DNA from: a bacterium
GTDB lineage: Bacteria > Actinomycetota > Acidimicrobiia > UBA5794 > ZC4RG35
Assembly: GCA_028819835.1 (NCBI GenBank)
Contig: JAPPKR010000135.1
Coordinates: 1 to 26,699 of the forward strand
Direction of reading: 5' to 3'
Length of the DNA stretch: 26,699 nucleotides
Both the position numbers and the translations under genes were made by a program. The notes beneath the pieces were generated by a model. That model was not told the origin of the DNA. It saw nothing but the letters and a program-made list of their open reading frames with translations, and did not search any database. This document shows, piece by piece, positions 15,286 to 21,640 of the stretch (position 1 is the first letter of the stretch; each line of letters begins with the position of its first letter).

Positions 15286-15308
15286 CAAATACGTGCGGAT
15301 TGCAGTAG
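15003..15308 (+). pseudogene. IS3-family transposase OrfA, orphaned and fused to foreign tail
   Basis: ATG 15003 has a strong ribosome site (GGAAGGAGGG). The product starts MPYRYPPEFRRRVLDLLAAG and contains the HTH of IS3-type OrfA (SVASLSEDLGVSDQTIYNWR). A leucine-heptad helix follows (RIRALETELAVTRRAIELLK) and the usual end 'DKVVSPK'. The last seven residues (ANTCGLQ) come from the joined transglutaminase fragment read in the wrong frame. The orfB partner, needed for transposition by programmed frameshift, is missing. OrfA alone can bind terminal repeats, so it might still act as an inhibitor; otherwise it is inert. Confidence 0.8.
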
Positions 15309-15404
15309 GCCTCGACTACCGAGACGTCCCCCCCACCCGAGGGGGTGATCAAGGGAGGAGGCGACTCCCAACTGGACGTAGAAGTCCGGATGACCCTCCT
15401 CTAG
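15286..15404 (+). pseudogene. 3' fragment of a second transglutaminase gene
   Basis: About 119 bp align with the last 38 codons plus stop of the transglutaminase gene ending at 1201, at roughly 90% identity by eye, including the terminal CTCCTCTAG. Translation parallels KYVRIAVGRDYRDVPPTRG up to an extra G near 15345 that shifts the frame; after it, GGGDSQLDVEVRM and the stop match again. Several changes are silent or conservative, so it comes from a paralogue that was once functional, not a fresh copy. It is joined directly to the IS relic; both sides carry CCAAAA, a possible microhomology at the junction. Confidence 0.85.
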
Positions 15405-15417
15405 CGGACCGCTCCCT

Positions 15418-15687
15418 TCAGGTCAGCTCTCCGTGTGCCAGGTCCGCCTCGACCATGTTGATCAGTTTGGCCAAGGTCTGCCCGGCCGCGGTCACGACAT
15501 GATGAACGTTGTCCAGGCTCTGCCACTGCCCCTCGACAAAGATGTAAATGGTTCCATCGAGCAGTTTGACCTGCGGTTCGGTGGCGTCGAAAAGGCGGAG
15601 AGACGTGGCAACCCCGTCGATTATCTCGGCGGCCCGGTACAGCCGGCCCTGCAGGTTGCGGTAAACAGCGAGGTCGGTGTGGTGCAT
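15418..15687 (-). CDS. Small hypothetical protein
   Basis: 89 residues from ATG 15687, chosen because AAGGAAGG lies about 5 bp upstream; the longer reading from 15717 has no such site. The product (MHHTDLAVYRNLQGRLYRAA...) seems soluble and mixed alpha/beta, with no cysteine and no signal peptide. No domain is recognised. It lies 13 bp after the transglutaminase fragment in convergent orientation and 323 bp from the superoxide dismutase gene. Reasonable codon structure and a good ribosome site support a real gene; no function is proposed. Confidence 0.65.
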   Translation of the reverse strand: MHHTDLAVYRNLQGRLYRAAEIIDGVATSLRLFDATEPQVKLLDGTIYIFVEGQWQSLDNVHHVVTAAGQTLAKLINMVEADLAHGELT

Positions 15688-16010
15688 TAGCCCTTCCTTT
15701 CTAGTGGTCCCGGCCAACGTGGGGGAAAGATCTGGCCTGCTTGGCAGGTGATGAGGGTTAGCAGTCCGAGGGTGAACAAGCCGGGCAATGCGCTGACAGC
15801 ATCGGGATTGGTACGGTTCATCATTCCCTCTATTGGTAATGATGGTACAGAATATATCGGACGATTTATGGGGCTTTTACAGTGGAGGTCTTATTCCGCT
15901 CTGGGGACAGTCGGGTCAGGAGTGGTTGCCGCCCGCCGTGTTGGGGCCTGTTGTCGTCAAATTGGAGACGTGCACCCATTTGTCCCCTCCGAGAGAATGC
16001 TCACCGACTC
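15688..16010. other. Intergenic region with an inverted repeat
   Basis: 323 bp between the small hypothetical gene and the superoxide dismutase gene, more AT-rich than its surroundings. CATCATT (15819-15825) and AATGATG (15838-15844) form a dyad. On the minus strand a TATATT hexamer near 15855 could be a -10 box for the small gene. Plus-strand open frames here carry scraps such as GGLIPLWGQSG but no convincing gene. Confidence 0.35.
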
Positions 16011-16544
16011 TCAGTTCTGCTCTATAACCCCGCAGGCCACTCGGTCTCCAGCGCCAGGTTCAACACCGTAGGAGTCCGGTTTAGCGTGTATGATGATCGC
16101 CGAGCCATCGGAGTCAAACACAGATGTCTCGGCATCAGACGCCAGGGTCACCTGGTCAGTGAAGACATCCGCCCGGGCGGTACCGTCGCTCCCGGCGTAG
16201 ATATTCGGCAGGTCGCCGGCATGTGACCCGTCGGGATGCATGAAACCGTGGCCGTGGTCCGTTGGTGCGAAGTGTCCACCGGCGGCCGAAAAGTCCGGTG
16301 TGCAGGCACCTACCGAGTGGATGTGGAAACCGTGGGCACCGGGAGTCAGGTCCTTGACATCGGCCGAGATCAACACTCCGTTAGGCCCCTGCGCCAGGGT
16401 GACAGTTCCCATCGGCATACCGTCCGGGCTCGACATCGACGCCACCGCAGTGGCACCCACCCCGGATGGCTCGTCCTCGCCACACCCAGCCAGGATCAGA
16501 GGGATGAGCGCCACCATTGCTATGAGCGTCCATCGTGCCTTCAC
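16011..16544 (-). CDS. sodC: Cu/Zn superoxide dismutase, lipoprotein form
   Basis: 177 residues converting superoxide to oxygen and hydrogen peroxide outside the cytoplasm. The GTG start at 16544 has GGGGAG 4 bp upstream and gives a proper lipoprotein signal ending in LILAG-C21; the longer open frame lacks signal character. Metal ligands are visible: H74 and H76 (GFHIH), H91 (GGHFAP), H97/H99, H108 and D111 (SHAGDLP), and H153 (AIIIHAKPDSY). Conserved C81 and C171 (VACGVI) can form the family disulfide. The electrostatic-loop Arg is present (GAGDRVACG). All catalytic residues are present, so it is probably active as a membrane-tethered defence against external oxidants. Confidence 0.95.
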   Translation of the reverse strand: MKARWTLIAMVALIPLILAGCGEDEPSGVGATAVASMSSPDGMPMGTVTLAQGPNGVLISADVKDLTPGAHGFHIHSVGACTPDFSAAGGHFAPTDHGHGFMHPDGSHAGDLPNIYAGSDGTARADVFTDQVTLASDAETSVFDSDGSAIIIHAKPDSYGVEPGAGDRVACGVIEQN

Positions 16545-16593
16545 TGTCTCCCCAGATTCTACTCGGTGACCACGTAGCGGTCTGGCTTGTATC

Positions 16594-16615
16594 GGTGGCC
16601 TGTGGGCCACCACCT
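16594..16615. repeat. 19-bp repeated hairpin element, copy 2
   Basis: GGTGGCC-TGTG-GGCCACC is a perfect 7-bp stem with a 4-base loop (16594-16611). Bases 16597-16615 are identical to 14856-14874. It lies 50 bp upstream of the sodC start, so if transcribed it would sit in the leader. Confidence 0.55.
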
Positions 16616-16624
16616 GTGACCTGT

Positions 16625-16675
16625 GGCTCCCCAGGGGCTCCATAAAGGGCTCCACCTTTAAACCCGGATGGCTCC
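16625..16675 (+). repeat. Four phased GGCTCC direct repeats
   Basis: GGCTCC starts at 16625, 16636, 16648 and 16670: spacings of 11, 12 and 22 bp, about one or two helical turns. The array lies upstream of sodC (minus) and of the RCC1-like gene (plus). It could be a cooperative protein-binding array or the multiple-repeat end of an IS21-type element; no transposase accompanies it. Confidence 0.45.
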
Positions 16676-16802
16676 ACATTTGGCAGGGTTTGCGGTGCCG
16701 CGGATTGAGGCGGGCCTTGCCTCTAGACCAGTGCGGATCGGTCGTCGACTGTTTCGGGGGAAGGTCTGCAAGTGGGTCCGGGTGTTATAGTGGCGAGTAA
16801 AA

Positions 16803-16819
16803 GTTGTAGCCACTACTAT
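16803..16819 (+). promoter_or_regulatory. Motif copy C: GTTGTAGCCACTACTAT
   Basis: Two mismatches to copy B and one to copy A. It contains the inner repeat GTAG-CCA-CTAC. TACTAT at 16814-16819 could be a -10 box, placing transcription start near the AAGGAGG at 16825. It controls, directly or through a leader, the RCC1-like secreted protein gene. Confidence 0.55.
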
Positions 16820-16838
16820 GACCTAAGGAGGTGGTCGC

Positions 16839-16898
16839 GTGTCATCGAAGCTGCCTCTTTGCAGGGCTTGCAGCGAACTCAAGGGGTGGGAATCTTGA
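16839..16898 (+). CDS. 19-codon leader ORF with strong ribosome site
   Basis: The GTG at 16839 lies 7 bp after AAGGAGG, the best ribosome site of the region, and encodes MSSKLPLCRACSELKGWES. Its stop TGA overlaps a TTG (16895) that opens a 21-codon ORF ending TGA at 16958-16960. That stop overlaps ATG 16960 in the frame of the large secreted protein. The chain suggests translational coupling. A CxxC pair is present in the peptide. Whether the peptides are made is unknown. Confidence 0.4.
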   Translation: MSSKLPLCRACSELKGWES

Positions 16899-16959
16899 CA
16901 CGGAACCGGCTATCGGTTGTTTCCGGGCGGCGGCGCGCTCATGGGTTCGGTGCTGGTTG

Positions 16960-19900
16960 ATGGTTTCGTATCGTCGCTGCCCACATGGCCCCCGAGCGGG
17001 CCGTGGCGGCACCCGTGTGAGACGGCTGCGGGCCACTTTGCTGGCTGCGCTGGCTGGGGTTGGGTTGTTGGCCGGCCCGGTTGTGCCTTCGGGGGCGGCT
17101 TCGTCTGTTCGGCCTGCGGCGGTGACCGGGTTGAGCGTGCAGGCGGGCGACGCGCCCGGCGAGCTTCACGTCAGCTGGGATCCCCATCCGGACGGCGCGG
17201 TCGACCACCGGGTGAGGTGGACGCCCGCCGGCCAGGACTTCAAGCCGAAGAAAGACACGGACTGGAACGCGTTCCCCGTCGACAACGAGTTGACGATCTC
17301 AGGGCTCTGGCCCGGCCAGTCCTACGAGGTGCAGGTGCGGGCCCGCTTCAGCGGTCCCAACGGCCTGTGGAGCCCGGCGGTCACCGGCACGGCGGCCGAG
17401 ACCACAACGCCCACCAAGGAGACCGTCCAGAAGTTGACGGATCTGCCCGGACAGCCGGCTGAGAATGGCGACGCCGAGGCGGAAGAGGCCTCGGCGGTGT
17501 GGTCGGCAACGCTCACAGTGGGGGTAGACGACTCGTCGCAGCCGTCGGGATCGGGCTATTCGAGATGGGCGGGGGTGGGCGCGCTGTCGGAGCGAGGGCT
17601 CACGCTGGGCGGCACCTCAATGCGGGTGATGGTGATCGTGCAACTGGCGGGAGGCCTCTTCCTGGTCATGGACCGCGCGACCGACACGGACTTCACGCTC
17701 ACCCTCGGCGATGCCGAGTTCACTGCCGGCGAGAGCCTGGTCCCCGACACAGCCGGGTCGGGCCGCTACTGGTGGGCGACCGACGGCGACCTCTGGGCGG
17801 TCGGCGATGAGGTGGACGCCAGCATCACCGCCGGCTCCGCAACGCTGGGCGAGCGGGCGACAGCGCCGCCGATCGCATCCTTCCGCCAGGTACCCGCCCA
17901 CCACGACGGCACGAGCCCGTTCACGTTGAGGCTGTACTTCGACCGCCAGCTCCCCGTCACCGCGGCTGTGCTAACGGACCACGCGCTGGAGACCGTGGGC
18001 GGGACGGTGACCGCCGCGGTTGCGGTGACGGAGGGCTCGACACAGGCCTGGCTGATCACCGTGCATCCCGACGGGCCCGGCGACGTCACCATCGCGCTTC
18101 CCGTCGAGGCGTGTGACCAGCCCGGCGCTGTGTGCAGCGCCGACGGTCAGAGGCTGCACAACCGCGCCCAGGCATCGGTGCCGGGTCCCTGGGACGCGGT
18201 CGGGCAGAGGACCACCCGGCTGGCCGGCGGCTCCTACCACACCTGCGTGATAGAGGCCGACGGCACCCTCACCTGCTGGGGCGCCAACAACTACGGGCAG
18301 CTCAACGCCCCGGCGGGCACCTACAAGACGGTCTCGGCAGGAGCCATCTACAGCTGCGCGATCGCCACCGACGACACCATCGACTGCTGGGGATACAACA
18401 CCAACGGCTCCATCCACCCCCCGACAGGCACCTACACCAGCTTCGCCGTTGGGCAACGCCACAGCTGCGCCATCGCGGCCGACGACACGCTGGCGTGCTG
18501 GGGATATAACGCTTGGGGGCAGACACTCGCCCCGGCGGGCACCTACAAGGCCATCGATGTCGGCTGGGAGCACTCCTGCGCGATAGCAACCGACGACACG
18601 CTGGCGTGCTGGGGATACCCCGACTGGGGCAACATCAACCCGCCGGCGGGCACCTACAAGGCTGTGGCGAGCGGAGACGTCCACAACTGCGCGATCGCCA
18701 CCGACGACACCATCACCTGCTGGGGAAGAAGATCCGAAGGCCAGACCAGGGCCCCGGCAGGAACCTACAAGGCCCTCGACGCCGGCTACCACCACACCTG
18801 CGCGATCGCCACCGACGACACCATCGCCTGCTGGGGCAAGAACACCAGCGGCCAGACCGACGCCCCGGCCGGAACCTACAAGGCCGTGTTCGCCCGAATG
18901 AACAAGAGTTGCGGGATCGCCACCGACGACACAATGACCTGCTGGGGCACCAGCGCCTACGGCCAGAGCAACGCTCCCGCGGGCGCCTTCGAGGCCGTCG
19001 CCTTCTCCACGGAGCACTTGTGCGCGCTGGAGTTGGGCGGCGGTGTCGCCTGCTGGGGATTCCACCGCTTCGCGCAGACCGAGCCGCTGACCGGCACCTA
19101 CCGGAGCCTCAACACCGGCAACAGCCACAGCTGCGCCATCGGCGAAGACGACACCATCACCTGCTGGGGCAACAACGAATACGGCCAGACCAGGGCCCCG
19201 GCAGGAACCTACAAGACCCTCACAACCCGCTTCGAGCACAGCTGCGCCATCGCCGCCGACGACACCATCACCTGCTGGGGCGACGACGTTGGCGGCTCGA
19301 CCCGCGCCCCGGCAGGAACCTACCAGGCCCTCACCGTCGGCGACCTCCACAGCTGCGCCATCGCCTCCGACAGCACCATCACCTGCTGGGGCAACAACAG
19401 CTACGGCCAGACCAGGGCCCCGACAGGAACCTACAAAACCCTCGCCTCAGGCCGCTACTACAGTTGCGCGATCGCCACCGACGACACCATCACCTGCTGG
19501 GGCGACAACCGCAAGGGCGAGACCGCCGCCCCGGCCGGAACCTACAAAACCCTCGCCTCAGGCTGGGACCACAACTGTGTCATCGCCACCGACGACACCG
19601 TCACCTGCTGGGGCAACAACCGCTACGGCCAGACCGCCGCGCCGGCAGGAACCTACAAGGCCCTCGCCCTTGGCGACAGCCACAGTTGCGCCATCGCTTC
19701 TGACGACACCGTCACCTGCTGGGGAAGCAACAGCCACGGCCGGGCCAGCGCTCCCGCCGGCACTTACAAGGCCCTGTCCGCCGGCGCCTCCCACAGTTGC
19801 GCGATCGACCTTGACGGCGCCATCGAGTGCTGGGGCAATAACAACAACGGCCAGACCGACGCGCCAGCGGGCACCTACAAGGCCCTCGCCCTGGGCGAGG

Positions 19901-19989
19901 ACCACTCGTGCGCAGTCGGCACCGACGACACCGTCACCTGCTGGCCGCAACCGCCCGAAGGGGTGCGCTGGACGCATGCCGACAGCTAG
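16960..19989 (+). CDS. Secreted protein: FN3 domain plus 16 RCC1-like cysteine-paired repeats
   Basis: About 1009 residues from ATG 16960. The Sec signal is RLRATLLAALAGVGLLAG...PSGAASS. An FN3 domain follows (AVTGLSVQAGDAPGELHVSW to AVTGTA). Then a beta domain seen in bacterial surface proteins (WSATLTVGVDDSS...GYSRW), and another with FTLRLYFDRQLP...GAVCSADGQRL. Last are 16 repeats of about 37 residues, consensus GxxHSCAIATDDTITCWGxNxxGQTxAPAGTYKAL. Each has two cysteines, the second in CWG, except the last (CWP). The period is shorter than the usual 50-residue RCC1 repeat. The start is uncertain: GTG 17017 gives a shorter signal; ATG 16960 is preferred because it overlaps the stop of a coupled leader ORF. 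Probable role: extracellular binding or adhesion; the ligand is unknown. Confidence 0.88.
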   Translation: MVSYRRCPHGPRAGRGGTRVRRLRATLLAALAGVGLLAGPVVPSGAASSVRPAAVTGLSVQAGDAPGELHVSWDPHPDGAVDHRVRWTPAGQDFKPKKDTDWNAFPVDNELTISGLWPGQSYEVQVRARFSGPNGLWSPAVTGTAAETTTPTKETVQKLTDLPGQPAENGDAEAEEASAVWSATLTVGVDDSSQPSGSGYSRWAGVGALSERGLTLGGTSMRVMVIVQLAGGLFLVMDRATDTDFTLTLGDAEFTAGESLVPDTAGSGRYWWATDGDLWAVGDEVDASITAGSATLGERATAPPIASFRQVPAHHDGTSPFTLRLYFDRQLPVTAAVLTDHALETVGGTVTAAVAVTEGSTQAWLITVHPDGPGDVTIALPVEACDQPGAVCSADGQRLHNRAQASVPGPWDAVGQRTTRLAGGSYHTCVIEADGTLTCWGANNYGQLNAPAGTYKTVSAGAIYSCAIATDDTIDCWGYNTNGSIHPPTGTYTSFAVGQRHSCAIAADDTLACWGYNAWGQTLAPAGTYKAIDVGWEHSCAIATDDTLACWGYPDWGNINPPAGTYKAVASGDVHNCAIATDDTITCWGRRSEGQTRAPAGTYKALDAGYHHTCAIATDDTIACWGKNTSGQTDAPAGTYKAVFARMNKSCGIATDDTMTCWGTSAYGQSNAPAGAFEAVAFSTEHLCALELGGGVACWGFHRFAQTEPLTGTYRSLNTGNSHSCAIGEDDTITCWGNNEYGQTRAPAGTYKTLTTRFEHSCAIAADDTITCWGDDVGGSTRAPAGTYQALTVGDLHSCAIASDSTITCWGNNSYGQTRAPTGTYKTLASGRYYSCAIATDDTITCWGDNRKGETAAPAGTYKTLASGWDHNCVIATDDTVTCWGNNRYGQTAAPAGTYKALALGDSHSCAIASDDTVTCWGSNSHGRASAPAGTYKALSAGASHSCAIDLDGAIECWGNNNNGQTDAPAGTYKALALGEDHSCAVGTDDTVTCWPQPPEGVRWTHADS
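18211..19944 (+). repeat. About 111-bp tandem repeat array coding RCC1-like units
   Basis: Sixteen in-frame units. Blocks such as ATCGCCACCGACGACACCAT and CACCTGCTGGGGC recur almost unchanged, particularly in units 9-14. Strong DNA-level similarity suggests expansion by unequal crossing-over, so copy number may vary between strains. Confidence 0.9.
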
Positions 19990-20017
19990 CCGCAGCTAAT
20001 AGGCGAAAACAGGACAA

Positions 20018-20043
20018 AAACGGCCTAACTGGCCCTCTCGTTT
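20018..20043 (+). terminator. Hairpin after the RCC1-like gene
   Basis: GGCC-TAACT-GGCC flanked by AAACG...CGTTT gives an extended, partly bulged stem ending in a short T-run. It starts 29 bp after the stop at 19989. Confidence 0.45.
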
Positions 20044-20256
20044 GAAACAAATGGGACTAGAGGCCCTGGTGGTGGAGGTGCGGTCAACCATCTCGCCGGT
20101 TTCATAGCGTTCCTTGCAGTCCTCTGTTGTTCCTATTACACCAGGTCACCGCCCCAAACACACCTCAGCCTTTGTTTCACATGGTATCATAGGTATACGC
20201 ACAATGCCAAGGCTAAACTGATAACCTAACCAATACCACGAAACAGATAACAAGAG

Positions 20257-21435
20257 ATGAAACGACCCACCACCCTCTCGGCCACCTTCGTCAAAACCAT
20301 CAAACGACCCGGCCGATACGGAGATGGCCGTGGCGGACACGGACTCACCCTACTGGTCAAACCCACCAGAATCAACAACCGCCTCTCCAAAACCTGGGCA
20401 CAACGAATCCGCATAGACGGAAAGGAAACCAACATCGGTCTCGGAAGCTATCCAGCAGTTACCCTCGCCGAAGCAAGGCGAAGAGCCCTCAAGAACCGTC
20501 AGGCAATCGAGGAGGGCCGAAACCCCCGCGGTGCCAGCACACCGACCTTCACCGAAGCCGCTTCGAAAGTGATCGAACTTCACTCTACCAAGTGGAAGCC
20601 GGGCAGCCGGAGTCGCAGGGTCTGGGAGAGCAGCCTCCAAACCTACGCCCACCCGGTTTTGGGAAACAAACTGGTGTCCGATGTCACTACCGGCGACATC
20701 ATGGCATGCTTTGCTCCCATTTGGCACACCAAACCCGAAACCGCCAGGAGACTCCTACAGAGAGTCGCGGCAATCATGAAATGGGCCGTAGCAGCGGGCT
20801 ACCGCACAGACAACCCAGCAGACGACCGCATCAGAGCCGCATTAGGCACGAACAAGACCTCACCGCAACACATGAAAGCCCTCCACCACAGCAAGGTCGC
20901 CGGGGCAATAGCAACCATCCGCGCCACCAGGGCATGGCCGGGCACTATCTACTGTTTCGAGTTCCTAACCCTATGCGCCGTCCGCAGCGGAGAAGCCAGA
21001 CTCGCCACATGGGACGAGATCGACCTCAACGCCGCCATTTGGACCATCCCCGGACAGCGCACCAAAACGGGCAAACCTCATCGAGTCCCCCTCAACACCG
21101 CAACCCTGGGCATACTGGAGCTAGCCCACAGCGAACTTTCCCAGCGATCAGGGCTGATCTTCCCATCGAAGACCGGAAGGACGCTATCTGACTCAACGAT
21201 GAGCAAGCTCTGCAAGGAAAACAACATCGGCTGCGTTCCCCATGGAATGCGCAGCAGCTTCAGGGACTGGTGTAGTGAGACCGGCATACCCCGAGAAGTA
21301 GCCGAACAAGCGCTCGGACACACAGTCAAAGGCGTTGAAGGAGCCTACGCCCGCTCCGACCTCCTCGACATCAGACGACCCCTTATGCAGAAATGGGCCG
21401 AATACATCAAACCCTGCCAAACGGCACGCGCTTAG
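20257..21435 (+). CDS. int: P4-type tyrosine recombinase/integrase
   Basis: 392 residues, normal length for the family. The N-terminal arm-binding domain (about 1-95, DUF4102-like: RPGRYGDGRGGHGLTLLV...GLGSYPAVTLAEARRRA) is followed by a SAM-like core-binding domain (about 95-190) and the catalytic domain. Active-site residues are complete: R243 (AVRSGEAR), K270 or K273 (TKTGKPHRVPL), H329 and R332 (HGMRSSF), H355 (LGHTVKG) and Y364 (EGAYARSD). It should integrate or excise a genomic island. P4-type integrases are commoner in proteobacteria, which with the lower GC supports transfer. No tRNA or attachment duplication was identified. It is convergent with the DNA-modification operon, the likely cargo, 205 bp away. 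Confidence 0.95.
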   Translation: MKRPTTLSATFVKTIKRPGRYGDGRGGHGLTLLVKPTRINNRLSKTWAQRIRIDGKETNIGLGSYPAVTLAEARRRALKNRQAIEEGRNPRGASTPTFTEAASKVIELHSTKWKPGSRSRRVWESSLQTYAHPVLGNKLVSDVTTGDIMACFAPIWHTKPETARRLLQRVAAIMKWAVAAGYRTDNPADDRIRAALGTNKTSPQHMKALHHSKVAGAIATIRATRAWPGTIYCFEFLTLCAVRSGEARLATWDEIDLNAAIWTIPGQRTKTGKPHRVPLNTATLGILELAHSELSQRSGLIFPSKTGRTLSDSTMSKLCKENNIGCVPHGMRSSFRDWCSETGIPREVAEQALGHTVKGVEGAYARSDLLDIRRPLMQKWAEYIKPCQTARA

Positions 21436-21640
21436 GACATCTCCCGGGTACAACTATTTGGAACAGGAGACCGTTTCAAACGTACTTTGACTTTTCGCTC
21501 CTTTACACCCAAGAACTCGCTGGTCTGTGCTGTTAGGTTCGTCACCAAAAGGGGATCTGAGGTCAGCTGGGTGCCTGCGTCAAGGGGCAATCCCGGATCA
21601 CACTCCTGATCACAGCAATGTCCCAGAACACCAGATACCA
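21436..21640. other. Convergent intergenic region
   Basis: 205 bp between the ends of the integrase gene (plus) and the methyltransferase-like gene (minus). No gene and no convincing terminator hairpin are seen; the sequence is AT-rich compared with the left half of the window. Confidence 0.4.

Noticed and set aside
17971..19350. 459-codon antisense frame through the RCC1-like repeats
   Set aside because: It is a by-product of GC-rich tandem repeats; composition is low-complexity Gly/Val/Ala and it mirrors the sense repeats without a signal or domain.
18513..19703. 396-codon and 236-codon alternative plus-strand frames within the repeat array
   Set aside because: Arg/His/Gln-rich or Pro/Thr-rich shadow translations of the same repeat; the sense frame has clear, conserved RCC1-like units.
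18211..19944. Regularly spaced repeats reminiscent of a CRISPR array
   Set aside because: Unit length is about 111 bp with in-frame coding conservation throughout and no repeat/spacer alternation.
20070..20080. TGGTGGAGGTG, reverse complement CACCTCCACCA, like a tRNA 3' end at the integrase side (possible att core)
   Set aside because: No T-arm (GGTTCGA-type) or other tRNA structure precedes it on the minus strand, and no second copy was found in the window.
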